A DNA stretch of 38,826 nucleotides from Bacteroidia bacterium (GTDB lineage: Bacteria; Bacteroidota; Bacteroidia; UBA4408). The notes beneath the pieces are model-generated. The model saw nothing but the letters and a program-made list of their open reading frames with translations, was not told the origin of the DNA and made no database searches. The stretch covers positions 1 to 38,826 of the forward strand of contig JADLFI010000008.1 of assembly GCA_020845635.1 (NCBI GenBank). The letters are read 5' to 3'. Positions 1 to 8,004 of the stretch are shown here, one piece after another. Each line of letters starts with the position of its first letter. The first letter of the stretch is position 1. The translations under genes and the position numbers were made by a program.

Positions 1-214
1 CAATTCTTAGTGAAGCATTTTTCTCTCCATATTGAAATTGCGAGTGAATGTATCCAGAAATTTTAAATTGTTTTAGTAATTTTAAATCACTTTCGTGTGA
101 TTGAATTTGTTGCTCCAATTGTTTAACTAATTCATTGGTTTCTTCTACTTGTTGTGCAAAGAGGTTGGTTGTCAATAAATTTGTGGAGCATAATAGAATA
201 AATATTTTTTTCAT
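1..214 (-). CDS. N-terminus of an outer-membrane porin (cut by window edge)
   Basis: The gene reads leftward from an ATG at 212-214 and runs off the window, so only about 71 residues are visible. They begin with a signal peptide (MKKIFILLC through LFAQ). A short Gln/Glu-rich, probably coiled-coil stretch follows (QQVEETNELVKQLEQQIQ), then a first beta-strand-like segment around ISGYIHSQFQYGE. A signal peptide, a short coiled coil and an 'ISGYIxxQFQYGE' strand is the usual start of Bacteroidota porins of the phosphate-selective porin O/P-like type. This is family knowledge recalled from similar proteins. The protein should form an outer-membrane barrel, but the substrate cannot be judged from this piece. 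A matching promoter element lies 22 bases upstream of the start. Confidence 0.72.
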   Translation of the reverse strand, partial: MKKIFILLCSTNLLTTNLFAQQVEETNELVKQLEQQIQSHESDLKLLKQFKISGYIHSQFQYGEKNASLRI

Positions 215-235
215 TTTGTTTTAATTTACTTGGCG

Positions 236-243
236 CAAAGCTA
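236..243 (-). promoter_or_regulatory. -7 promoter element for the porin gene
   Basis: On the minus strand this reads TAGCTTTG, an exact match to the Bacteroidota -7 consensus TAnnTTTG. It ends 21 bases before the porin ATG. I see no convincing -33 TTTG at the usual distance, so the call rests on the -7 box and its position. Confidence 0.5.
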
Positions 244-430
244 TATGTACATTATTGTGAAGTTGTTTAAGAGGGGTTACAATATTGTTACAATTATGCT
301 TTGATTTACTTTATAAGTTAGGTTTTGATTGTTGTATGTATAGTCAGTGGGATTCATCTGTATTCAGTAGAACTCATGTTGCTTGCCCTTTCAAAAGCAA
401 GCATTTCATCACTTTTATCCTTGTTTTATT

Positions 431-438
431 TATCTTTG
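431..438 (+). promoter_or_regulatory. -7 promoter element ahead of the enoyl-CoA hydratase remnant
   Basis: TATCTTTG matches TAnnTTTG exactly and lies 24 bases before the ATG at 463. The promoter seems to have survived although the gene behind it is broken. Confidence 0.45.
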
Positions 439-462
439 CAGTCCTATTTGAGAAGCAATAAA

Positions 463-650
463 ATGGAACTTATACAAGTAGAAATGCACATAAGACTAAA
501 TATTTCTCTCATTAGTCTTAATCGCCCGAAAGAATTGAATGCACTCAATTGGCAGTTAATGCATGAAATTAAATATACAGTTGGAATTTGAAGAAGCAAG
601 CAGTAATTATAAAAGAAACGCTATTTCTGCAGCTGTTGGATGGTTATTGA
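463..650 (+). pseudogene. decayed enoyl-CoA hydratase/isomerase fragment
   Basis: From the ATG at 463 the frame encodes about 42 residues that look like the start of a crotonase-family protein: MELIQVEM, then LISLNRPKELNALNWQLM, the hallmark 'xxLNRPxxLNALN' beta-strand and helix. The frame stops at 589-591, whereas complete enzymes are about 260 residues. Just after the stop, two other frames give short pieces (AVIIK at 600-614, NAISAAVG from 617) that could be the next crotonase strand joined by frameshifts, but that part is weak. No CoA-binding or oxyanion-hole region follows. The open frame extends upstream to 325, but that part shows no family likeness, so I start the remnant at 463. The end is approximate. 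From 651 to 765 I see nothing recognisable. Confidence 0.6.
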
Positions 651-765
651 CACTTATAAAAATTTTCAGCATTAGGGTTTAACTGAAAAAAGACTTTTCA
701 AATAGAGTATAAACTGTCACACTTAGCAGCTTAGACGTCATTTTGTCAATCTGTCTGTTGGAGGG

Positions 766-1683
766 TCAGAAATTCTTTATTATTTTTATTGTTTTGGCGT
801 TCAATCCATTATTAATACTTAAAAAATATATTCCTGATTTCAATTCTGTTAAGTCCATAGTTTGATTGTTACCAATCACCTGTGTTCGCATAATCGTTTG
901 CCCTAAACTATTCAATAAAGTTAATTCATACAGCTTTGAGCCAAAGTTATCTAGGTGAATAATGTCCGAAAATGGATTGGGGTAAATTTTGAAGTCAGTG
1001 AGTTTTAAGTAATCAGCACTGAGAACAATGTTTACAAAGCAGCTTGAGTAATTTTGGTGTTGCCAAACTTGCTGATTATTGGAAAACGTACAAGTAACCA
1101 ACATCGAGTCCGGCATTTCTGTGCTGAATTTAATTGGAAAGTTGGTAAACAATGGGCCGTGAATGCTTCCTATTCCTTCAATCCATATTTCGCTCAACAG
1201 GTCAAAAGCGTTAATCGTAGTTGGTTCGGCAAAATGAAACCGTTTGTAATACTGTCCGTTTATTTGAATACTGTCAATACTAACCACAGGGATTTTTTCC
1301 GGATATTGCCCATATAAATTAAACAATACGCTGTCTCCTGCACTAATATTAAAATCATACAAAGTATCGAGCTGGTTTGATGTGTCAAGAAATAACACCC
1401 TATTGTTTTCAGACCGAATTAGTCCTTTAAACATCAAGTTGTTTTGGAATAGAGAGTCACTTGCTGAAAATATTTTAAACCATATATTGCTATTTATAAG
1501 TGTGTCGCCTATAAAGCCGTAAACAGTTGTTGTAGTTGCCACAAAGTTTGGATTTTGTATATTGCCATTAGGATATGTTTTTGCAACATTCCATTTAGTA
1601 TCCATATTTTCAAAATGATTTGTAATTTGCCCAAATATCAATATAGGTATGGTTAAGAATGTAAGTAAAAGACTTATTTTCAT
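766..1683 (-). CDS. secreted protein with T9SS type A sorting domain
   Basis: This is a 305-residue protein of unknown function that is exported through the Sec system and then the type IX secretion system. The N-terminus is a signal peptide (MKISLLLTFLTIPILIFGQ). The middle, about residues 20-215, is not recognised and contains beta-rich, Asn/Ser-rich sequence. The last 80 residues or so form a T9SS type A sorting domain: FKIYPNPFSDIIHL, then ELTLLNSLGQTIM, then LKSGIYFLSI and a terminal KTIKIIKNF. The domain is complete, so the protein is probably cleaved and attached to the surface or released. It stands alone on the minus strand, and the next gene rightward diverges from it. PorT, a component of the same secretion system, is encoded at 26400-27158. 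Confidence 0.88.
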   Translation of the reverse strand: MKISLLLTFLTIPILIFGQITNHFENMDTKWNVAKTYPNGNIQNPNFVATTTTVYGFIGDTLINSNIWFKIFSASDSLFQNNLMFKGLIRSENNRVLFLDTSNQLDTLYDFNISAGDSVLFNLYGQYPEKIPVVSIDSIQINGQYYKRFHFAEPTTINAFDLLSEIWIEGIGSIHGPLFTNFPIKFSTEMPDSMLVTCTFSNNQQVWQHQNYSSCFVNIVLSADYLKLTDFKIYPNPFSDIIHLDNFGSKLYELTLLNSLGQTIMRTQVIGNNQTMDLTELKSGIYFLSINNGLNAKTIKIIKNF

Positions 1684-1741
1684 TGTTTTGCAATTAGGTT
1701 GTTAGAGCATCTGCCTGAAATTATATAACATTAAATTATAT

Positions 1742-1749
1742 CAAATGTA
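1742..1749 (-). promoter_or_regulatory. -7 promoter element for the T9SS cargo gene
   Basis: The minus strand reads TACATTTG, matching TAnnTTTG, 58 bases upstream of the ATG at 1683. That leaves a 5' leader of roughly 50 bases. Confidence 0.4.
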
Positions 1750-1935
1750 AAATAATCAGTTCAAATCCACAATATCATTAGTTATTCATGTATAGGATAT
1801 TAAGGGCTAATACACTTATAAACATAAAATGTGTCCGAATTAATTCGCCAATTTGAATTTTTCTGCATCATCTTTTATGCTTTTCAGTACTTACCATTTT
1901 TGGTTTTTTTCTCTATTTAATTAAAATCAAATGAT

Positions 1936-1943
1936 TAACTTTG
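1936..1943 (+). promoter_or_regulatory. -7 promoter element for the DUF5777 gene
   Basis: TAACTTTG matches TAnnTTTG and is followed by C, as is common in this phylum. It ends 28 bases before the ATG at 1972. A -33 box is not obvious. Confidence 0.5.
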
Positions 1944-1971
1944 CAGTTTATACAAAAATTATGATTGGGTA

Positions 1972-2907
1972 ATGAAAACCTATACTATTCTGAATAAACA
2001 GTTTTTGTTGTTATGGATATGTTTTTTTTTTACTCTCCATTTGCAGGCACAAGATTTAAACAGCTTGATGAATGATGCCGAAAAAAATGAGAGTGAAGAA
2101 AAAGAATTGGTAACAGCAACATTTAAAGGAACCCGTGTAATTAATTTACATACCATTGAAACCCAAGGACCCCGTGTGTTGGAATTTCGTATTTCACACC
2201 GCTTTGGCGATTTGGGTTCCGGAGGCATTAATGCCTTTGGTTTAGATGGGGGAGCCAGTATGCGTTTAGCTTTAGAGTACTGTGTTGATGGGCGATTTAA
2301 TTTTGGATTGGGTCGTTCCAATATTGACAAAACGGTTGATGGATATTTAAAATACCGATTACTTCGCCAAACTACTAAAAACGAAATGCCTTTAAGTTTA
2401 ACCCTTCTGGCGGCTTCTTATCTTAATACATCCAAAGACCCTAATACTGCTGTTACAGGGTATAATAAATTCGTACCGGCCTCTAATCGTTTAAGCTATT
2501 GTTTTCAGGCTATTATGGCACGCAGAATTAACGACTATGTTTCAGTACAAATAGCCCCCACCATGTTGCATTTTAATTTGGTACCACGCAAAGTTGATAA
2601 AAACGATATGTTTGCTTTAGCCTTTTCGGGACGTGTAAAAATTAATAACAGAACAGCTTTTACCTGCGAATATACACATCGTCTTACACTCGATTATGCC
2701 AATCAGAAAGATGCTGCGGGCAATCAACTCTATTACAATCCTTTTGCCTTTGGTGTTGATATTGAAACCGGAGGACACGTGTTTCAGATTCATTTCGCCA
2801 ATTCACAGGGAATTATTGAGAACCAGTTTATACCATTTACTACTACTTCGTTTAAAAATTGGGGTATAAAATTAGGCTTCAATATTTCAAGAGTGTATAG
2901 CTTGTAA
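1972..2907 (+). CDS. DUF5777 family outer-membrane beta-barrel protein
   Basis: This 311-residue protein has a signal peptide (residues 1 to about 26, ending LQAQ) and alternating hydrophobic strands throughout, as expected for an outer-membrane barrel. The start of the mature part (ATFKGTRVINLHTIET, then EFRISHRFGDLGSGG, then GLDGGASMRLALEYCV and the GRFNFGLGRSN turn) matches what I recall of the Bacteroidota DUF5777 family. The family has no established function, though neighbours elsewhere often include cytochromes and redox proteins. The C-terminus ends in a strand (WGIKLGFNISRVYSL), as barrels usually do. The gene has its own promoter, and the U32 family gene follows 44 bases later. Confidence 0.75.
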   Translation: MKTYTILNKQFLLLWICFFFTLHLQAQDLNSLMNDAEKNESEEKELVTATFKGTRVINLHTIETQGPRVLEFRISHRFGDLGSGGINAFGLDGGASMRLALEYCVDGRFNFGLGRSNIDKTVDGYLKYRLLRQTTKNEMPLSLTLLAASYLNTSKDPNTAVTGYNKFVPASNRLSYCFQAIMARRINDYVSVQIAPTMLHFNLVPRKVDKNDMFALAFSGRVKINNRTAFTCEYTHRLTLDYANQKDAAGNQLYYNPFAFGVDIETGGHVFQIHFANSQGIIENQFIPFTTTSFKNWGIKLGFNISRVYSL

Positions 2908-2951
2908 GTTAAAAATTTAATGCAAAACTTTAATAAATAACCCTATTAAAA

Positions 2952-4193
2952 ATGAAAAATAAATTGATGGAACTTATGGCACCTGCCGGCTCATACGAAG
3001 CTATTGCAGCCGCCATTAATGCAGGAGCCGATTCAATATATTTTGGTGTAGAGCAATTAAATATGCGTACCAAATCAACGCATAATTTTACTTTGGATGA
3101 TTTACCTAAGATTTCTGAAATTTGTAAAAGTAATCAGGTAAAAAGCTACCTAACCCTTAATACTATTGTATATGACCACGATATACAATTGCTGAAACGA
3201 ATTATTGACAGCACCAAAGCTGCAGGAATTACGGCCATTATTGCCTCTGACCATGCCGTGATGAACTATTGCCGAAAAGCCGGTGTACCGGTACATATCT
3301 CTACACAGGCCAATATTACTAACATTGATACCGTAGAGTTTTACTCTGTATATGCTGATGTTATGGTTATGGCTCGCGAGTTAAGTTTACAACAAGTGCA
3401 ATCAATACATCGCGAAATTCAAAGACGTGAAATTACAGGACCTTCAGGAGAATTAGTAAAGTTGGAAGTGTTTGGTCATGGCGCCTTGTGTATGGCTGTT
3501 TCGGGAAAGTGTTATTTGAGTTTGCACTCTAATTATTCTTCGGCCAACCGAGGAGCCTGTATTCAAAACTGCCGCAAAAGCTATATTGTTACCGATAAGG
3601 AAGATGGTGTTGAGTTTGAAGTGGATAACGAATACATAATGTCGGCCAAAGATTTGTGTACAATTGATTTCTTAGATAAAATCGTGGGTGCAGGTGTTTC
3701 CGTTCTTAAAGTTGAGGGTCGTGGTCGCAGTGCCGATTATGTTCATGTTACTATTCAATGTTATCGCGAAGCAATTGATGCGCTCGCCAATGGAACCTAC
3801 TCAAAAGAAAAAATAGACCAATGGAAAGAAAGACTGAGTACGGTATTTAATCGCGGTTTCTGGGATGGTTATTATTTGGGTCGCAAAATGGGCGAGTGGA
3901 ATGATGAAGCCGGATCAAAAGCTACCAAGCGTAAGGTATATATTGGTAAAGGTTTAAAATATTACGATCAGGCCGGAGTTGCCGAGTTCTTAATTGAAGC
4001 TCAAGGTTGTAAAGTGGGCGATGAGTTGCTTATTATTGGCCCTACTACGGGTGTTGTTGAAGCATCACTTCATGAAATGCGATGCGATGACCAAAGCGTA
4101 GATATTGTTAAACGCGGAAAAACCATTACTTTCCCTGTATCTACTAAAATCAGACCCAGTGATAAACTATATAAACTAGTTCCCGCAACATGA
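2952..4193 (+). CDS. U32 family peptidase-like protein (TrhP/YegQ-like)
   Basis: This 413-residue cytoplasmic protein belongs to family U32. The opening MELMAPAGSYEAIAAAINAG and the signature EVFGHGALCMAVSGKCYLS are diagnostic. U32 members were named as peptidases, but the better-studied ones act in tRNA or rRNA hydroxylation (TrhP, RlhA) and in ubiquinone synthesis (UbiU/UbiV). Four cysteines, C180, C187, C203 and C207, sit where UbiU/UbiV carry Fe-S ligands, so a cluster is likely. That is inference. Length and layout best fit the TrhP type, which makes the 5-hydroxyuridine at tRNA position 34. The stop overlaps the start of the ferredoxin gene by four bases, which suggests the two products work together. 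Confidence 0.88.
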   Translation: MKNKLMELMAPAGSYEAIAAAINAGADSIYFGVEQLNMRTKSTHNFTLDDLPKISEICKSNQVKSYLTLNTIVYDHDIQLLKRIIDSTKAAGITAIIASDHAVMNYCRKAGVPVHISTQANITNIDTVEFYSVYADVMVMARELSLQQVQSIHREIQRREITGPSGELVKLEVFGHGALCMAVSGKCYLSLHSNYSSANRGACIQNCRKSYIVTDKEDGVEFEVDNEYIMSAKDLCTIDFLDKIVGAGVSVLKVEGRGRSADYVHVTIQCYREAIDALANGTYSKEKIDQWKERLSTVFNRGFWDGYYLGRKMGEWNDEAGSKATKRKVYIGKGLKYYDQAGVAEFLIEAQGCKVGDELLIIGPTTGVVEASLHEMRCDDQSVDIVKRGKTITFPVSTKIRPSDKLYKLVPAT

Positions 4194-4417
4194 TAAAAGT
4201 ATTGCAACACCGGCATAAATGCATAGGGTGTAATGCTTGTGTAGAAGCCGATAAGTATCGTTGGAGAATTTCAAAAAAAGACGGTAAAAGCACCCTGATT
4301 GGGGCTACTGAAAAAAAAGGCTGGTATTCGGTAGTAGTTGAAGATGATGAAGCAGAAAAATTAGAAGCCGCCCGCGTACATTGCCCCGTAAACATTATTC
4401 GTTGGGAAAAAATATAA
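4190..4417 (+). CDS. small single-cluster ferredoxin
   Basis: This 75-residue protein has the cysteine pattern of one [4Fe-4S] or [3Fe-4S] cluster: C11, C14 and C17 (HKCIGCNACVEA) plus a remote C65-P66 (HCPVNIIRW). The 47 residues between are longer than in minimal bacterial ferredoxins and contain a Trp/Tyr-rich segment. There is no signal peptide. The ATG lies inside the last codons of the U32 gene (ATGA overlap), so translation is coupled. It probably carries electrons, possibly to the U32 enzyme, but the partner is inferred from gene order only. Confidence 0.82.
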   Translation: MIKVLQHRHKCIGCNACVEADKYRWRISKKDGKSTLIGATEKKGWYSVVVEDDEAEKLEAARVHCPVNIIRWEKI

Positions 4418-4441
4418 CCCTGTTTTTAATTTTTAAGTCGT

Positions 4442-4474
4442 TTTGTCATACTTGTTTATTTGGCAATAAATTTG
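4442..4474 (+). promoter_or_regulatory. promoter (-33 TTTG, -7 TAAATTTG) for the zinc peptidase gene
   Basis: TTTG at 4442-4445 and TAAATTTG at 4467-4474 are separated by 21 bases, which fits the Bacteroidota primary sigma factor pattern. The ATG is at 4500. This is the most complete promoter seen in the window. Confidence 0.6.
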
Positions 4475-4499
4475 TATTTCTTATGGTAAAAAACAAACT

Positions 4500-5189
4500 A
4501 TGATAGGAATTTATTTGATATTCGGATTTTTTGCCATAATCAGTTGGGTAATCAGCAATCGCCTTAAAAGTAAATTTGAAGCATACAGCCAAATACCATT
4601 AAGCAGCAATATGAGTGGGAGTGAGGTTGCAAAGAAAATGCTGAACGATGCCGGAATTTATGATGTAAAAATAATTTCAGTTGAGGGGCAACTGAGCGAT
4701 CATTACAATCCCACCAATAAGACAGTAAATTTAAGCCATGATGTATTTTATGGACGTAGCATTGCTTCGGCTGCTGTAGCAGCACACGAGTGTGGGCATG
4801 CCGTTCAGCATGCGCGAGCTTATACTTGGCTCAACCTGCGAAGCCAGTTGGTTCCGGTACTTTCGGTAACTTCTAAATATATGCAGTGGATATTGTTGGC
4901 CGGTATTTTATTAATTAATCTCAGTCCAATACCGCTGGGGGTTGGAATAGTTTTGTTTTCACTTACAACTTTGTTCTCATTTATTACCTTGCCGGTTGAG
5001 TTTGATGCTTCAAACCGTGCTTTAAAATGGTTGCAAAGTTCAGGAGTGTCTAATAGTTCTAATCACGCTTACGCGCAAGATGCCCTAAAGTGGGCAGCCA
5101 TGACTTATGTAGTTGCAGCATTAAGTTCCTTAGCCACCTTAATATATTATATCTTAATTTTTTTAGGAAATCAAAGGAGAAACAACTAA
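4500..5189 (+). CDS. membrane zinc metallopeptidase, YugP-like
   Basis: The 229-residue protein has an N-terminal membrane segment (IYLIFGFFAIISWVI). A soluble stretch with the zinc motif AHECGHAVQH follows (H96, E97, H100, the HExxH pattern), and then three more hydrophobic segments at about 125-140, 145-165 and 205-222. The sequence NLSHDVFYGRSIASAAVAAH ahead of the motif and LPVEFDASNRAL after it are typical of the zinc peptidase family PF04298. FDAS probably supplies further ligands. The substrate is unknown, and the family is usually annotated as a zinc metallopeptidase of the cytoplasmic membrane. The gene is a single unit with its own promoter. Confidence 0.9.
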   Translation: MIGIYLIFGFFAIISWVISNRLKSKFEAYSQIPLSSNMSGSEVAKKMLNDAGIYDVKIISVEGQLSDHYNPTNKTVNLSHDVFYGRSIASAAVAAHECGHAVQHARAYTWLNLRSQLVPVLSVTSKYMQWILLAGILLINLSPIPLGVGIVLFSLTTLFSFITLPVEFDASNRALKWLQSSGVSNSSNHAYAQDALKWAAMTYVVAALSSLATLIYYILIFLGNQRRNN

Positions 5190-5307
5190 CCCATTTACAC
5201 TCAATTTAATACTTTGTAATTGCGGTTATTAATTTCAAATAAACTAACTGTTTGCAAAAAATATTTATTTATAAGCTAATTATTCTTTTTTAATAGAATT
5301 GATTAGT

Positions 5308-5315
5308 TATTTTTG
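5308..5315 (+). promoter_or_regulatory. -7 promoter element for pyrG
   Basis: TATTTTTG matches TAnnTTTG and is followed by C. It ends 25 bases before the ATG at 5341, so the in-frame ATG at 5299 lies upstream of the promoter box and cannot be the start used by this transcript. Confidence 0.5.
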
Positions 5316-5340
5316 CAGTCGTTATTTTAATATCTGCTCT

Positions 5341-6954
5341 ATGCCAAATGCTAAATATATTTTTGTAACCGGAGGGGTTACATCTTCACTCGGAAAAGGT
5401 ATTATTTCAGCATCGCTGGCTACATTACTGCAATCGCGTGGGTTTAAAGTAACTATCCAAAAGTTTGACCCTTATATTAATATTGATCCGGGAACATTAA
5501 ACCCCTATGAGCATGGCGAGTGTTATGTTACTGATGATGGGGCCGAAACCGATTTAGATTTAGGACATTACGAACGTTTTTTAAATGTTCCTACCTCGCG
5601 TGCCAACAGTATTACTACAGGCCGCATATATAAGTCGGTAATTGATAAAGAACGACAAGGAGCATATTTAGGAAAAACCGTTCAGGTTATTCCGCATATT
5701 ACCGATGAAATTAAAAACAGTATCAAGCTTCTAGCCAAAAACAAGGCTTTTGATTTCGTGATTACCGAAATTGGCGGTACTGTGGGCGATATTGAGTCCT
5801 TACCTTATATTGAAGCCGTTAGGCAAATGAAATGGGAGTTAGGGAAAAATTGTTTGGTAGTGCATCTTACCCTTATACCATATTTGGCTGCTGCCGGGGA
5901 GCTAAAAACCAAACCCACGCAACACTCGGTAAAAGCTTTACTTGAATACGGAATACAACCCGATATTTTGGTTTGTCGCACGGAGCATACCTTAAATAAA
6001 GAGTTGAAAAAGAAAATAGCTTTATTCTGTAATGTTGAAATTAGTGCGGTGGTTGAAAGTATTGATGCTTCAACCATTTATGAAGTTCCTTTCTTGATGA
6101 AAGAAGAAAAACTAGATGAGGTGGTTTTACGCAAATTAAGCATTGATACCGACCAAAAACATGATTTAACGGCTTGGAGCAAATTTCTGAGAAAATTTAA
6201 AAACCCCACCAAAGAAGTAAATATTGCATTGGTTGGAAAATATACGGAATTAAAAGATGCTTATCTTTCCATTGCTGAGGCATTTAAACATGCCGGAGTA
6301 GCTAACGATACACGGGTAAATCTTAACTGGATACATTCAGAAGGAATTAATGATGATAATGTTGCAGAGAAAGTTCAAGACATGAGTGCGGTACTTGTGG
6401 CTCCAGGCTTTGGAGAGCGCGGAGTAGAAGGAAAAATTGCTACTATTAAGTATGTACGCGAAAATAATATTCCGTTTTTTGGTATTTGTTTGGGAATGCA
6501 ATGTGCAGTTATTGAGTTTTCACGAAATGTATTAAAATTAAAAAATGCCAATAGCACCGAAATAAATGTTGATACACCTCACCCCGTGATTGATATTATG
6601 GACGAGCAAAAAAAGGTAACTATGAAAGGCGGAACTATGCGCTTAGGGGCATATTCATGCCAATTAAGCAAAGATTCCTTAGCGTATAAAATTTACCAGT
6701 CAGATACAATTCAAGAACGTCACCGTCATCGTTTTGAGTTTAATAATAAATACTTGGATAAATTTGTAAATGCCGGAATGATTAACACCGGAATGAATCA
6801 GAAAACTAATCTGGTTGAGATTATTGAAATACCTAGTCATCCATTTTTTATAGGCGTTCAGTTTCACCCTGAATACAAAAGTACTGTGGCACAGCCGCAT
6901 CCCTTATTTGTCAGTTTTGTGGCTGCAGCTCTTAAACATCAGAAATCTAAATAG
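5341..6954 (+). CDS. pyrG: CTP synthase
   Basis: This 537-residue cytoplasmic enzyme makes CTP from UTP, ATP and glutamine. The N-terminal amidoligase domain begins [20 protein letters not shown] with the P-loop-like GxxSSLGKG, followed by [20 protein letters not shown] and the [10 protein letters not shown] region. The C-terminal class I glutamine amidotransferase domain has the nucleophile C383 in GICLGMQ, and the His and Glu of the triad in VQFHPEY. The length is standard (about 535-545). I chose the start at 5341, not the in-frame ATG at 5299, because the protein family begins at MPNAKY and a promoter -7 box lies at 5308-5315. The gene stands alone. Confidence 0.97.
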   Translation: MPNAKYIFVTGGVTSSLGKGIISASLATLLQSRGFKVTIQKFDPYINIDPGTLNPYEHGECYVTDDGAETDLDLGHYERFLNVPTSRANSITTGRIYKSVIDKERQGAYLGKTVQVIPHITDEIKNSIKLLAKNKAFDFVITEIGGTVGDIESLPYIEAVRQMKWELGKNCLVVHLTLIPYLAAAGELKTKPTQHSVKALLEYGIQPDILVCRTEHTLNKELKKKIALFCNVEISAVVESIDASTIYEVPFLMKEEKLDEVVLRKLSIDTDQKHDLTAWSKFLRKFKNPTKEVNIALVGKYTELKDAYLSIAEAFKHAGVANDTRVNLNWIHSEGINDDNVAEKVQDMSAVLVAPGFGERGVEGKIATIKYVRENNIPFFGICLGMQCAVIEFSRNVLKLKNANSTEINVDTPHPVIDIMDEQKKVTMKGGTMRLGAYSCQLSKDSLAYKIYQSDTIQERHRHRFEFNNKYLDKFVNAGMINTGMNQKTNLVEIIEIPSHPFFIGVQFHPEYKSTVAQPHPLFVSFVAAALKHQKSK

Positions 6955-7006
6955 TTAAAGTATTATAAGCCCCTCTGTGTCTTTATTTTTTATTAAAGAT
7001 ATAACT

Positions 7007-7014
7007 TATATTTG
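7007..7014 (+). promoter_or_regulatory. -7 promoter element almost touching the ruvX start
   Basis: TATATTTG matches TAnnTTTG and ends five bases before the ATG at 7020. In Bacteroidota, transcription usually starts about five to seven bases after this box, so the ruvX message would be leaderless or nearly so. Confidence 0.5.
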
Positions 7015-7019
7015 TACTT

Positions 7020-7433
7020 ATGTCCCGTATAATGTGTTTTGATTATGGAACCAAAAGGGTTGGAATAGCCGTATCAGACCCCATGCAAATGATTGCCGGG
7101 GCTTTGTGTACTTTGCATCCTGATAAAGTTTTAGATTTTATAATTGATTACAAACGTTCTGAAACCATTTCGTGCTTTGTGGTTGGATTGCCCAAAAACC
7201 TTGATAATTCTATTAATGAAGTAGAAAGATATATAAAAGGTTTTATCAAGAAACTAAATCAAAACTTTCCTAACATACCTGTTGAACGCATAGATGAACG
7301 GTTTACATCGGTAATGGCTCAAAAAAGTATGGTTATGGGGGGAATAAAAAAAAGCCAAAGACAAGAAAAAGGAAATACCGATCAGATTAGTGCAACCATT
7401 CTATTACAAGATTATTTAAGAAAGAAAATATAA
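7020..7433 (+). CDS. ruvX: Holliday junction resolvase-like YqgF/RuvX
   Basis: The 137-residue protein has the RNase H-like YqgF fold. The first strand carries the acidic residue in CFDYGTKRVGIAVSD, and the second block is VVGLPKNLDNS. Then comes DERFTSVMAQ with the Glu, and the last acidic residue is in DQISATILLQDYL. The family is assigned to Holliday junction resolution and to pre-16S rRNA end processing. The gene heads a compact same-strand cluster with def (5-base gap), a lipoprotein, rlmD and a methyltransferase. The promoter sits so close to the ATG that the message may lack a leader. Confidence 0.94.
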   Translation: MSRIMCFDYGTKRVGIAVSDPMQMIAGALCTLHPDKVLDFIIDYKRSETISCFVVGLPKNLDNSINEVERYIKGFIKKLNQNFPNIPVERIDERFTSVMAQKSMVMGGIKKSQRQEKGNTDQISATILLQDYLRKKI

Positions 7434-7438
7434 AAATT

Positions 7439-7996
7439 ATGATATTACCAATTGTCGCTTACGGAGACCCTGTTTTACGAAAAAAAGGAGTTGATATTGA
7501 CCAAGATTATAAAGATTTAAAGCAGTTGATTGACAATATGTTTGAAACCATGTATCATGCCAATGGTGTGGGATTGGCCGCACCTCAAATTGGCAAATCA
7601 ATACGTTTGTTTATTGTTGATGCTGCCCCTTTTGAAGATAAAGAACCTGAACTTAAAGATTTTGTTCAGGTATTTATAAATCCTGAAATTGTTGAACAAA
7701 GCGGAGAAGAATGGGCTTTCAACGAAGGCTGCCTGAGTATTCCCGGCATTCGCGAAGATGTTATGCGTAAGCCTACCATTTTGGTTAGATATTATGACGA
7801 AAATTTTGAATATTATGAAGAAGAATTTTCAGGATTGGCAGCACGTGTAATTCAACATGAGTATGATCATATAGAAGGAATATTGTTTACCGACCGTATT
7901 AACGCTTTAAAACGAACCTTACTGAAAGGAAAGCTAAACGATATAAGCAAAGGAAAAGTTGATGTAGATTATAAAATGAAATTTCCAAAGAAGTAA
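7439..7996 (+). CDS. def: peptide deformylase
   Basis: The 185-residue enzyme removes the N-formyl group from new proteins. All three motifs are present: GVGLAAPQIG, EGCLSIPG with the metal ligand C98, and QHEYDHIEG with H140, E141 and H144. The length is normal and the start is the first ATG, five bases after ruvX. The order ruvX-def is common in Bacteroidota. It acts in the cytoplasm on ribosome-bound nascent chains. Confidence 0.97.
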   Translation: MILPIVAYGDPVLRKKGVDIDQDYKDLKQLIDNMFETMYHANGVGLAAPQIGKSIRLFIVDAAPFEDKEPELKDFVQVFINPEIVEQSGEEWAFNEGCLSIPGIREDVMRKPTILVRYYDENFEYYEEEFSGLAARVIQHEYDHIEGILFTDRINALKRTLLKGKLNDISKGKVDVDYKMKFPKK

Positions 7997-8004
7997 ATTA
8001 ATTA

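Noticed and set aside
325-462. The open frame upstream of the enoyl-CoA hydratase remnant, with an ATG at 325
   Set aside because: Its first 46 residues show no family likeness and lie across the promoter box at 431-438. The crotonase part begins at 463.
1054-1317. Plus-strand frame of 87 residues inside the T9SS cargo gene
   Set aside because: It is fully antisense to a good gene with a signal peptide and sorting domain and has no recognisable content of its own.
5299-5340. Longer start for pyrG
   Set aside because: The added residues are not family-like and the frame crosses the -7 promoter box.
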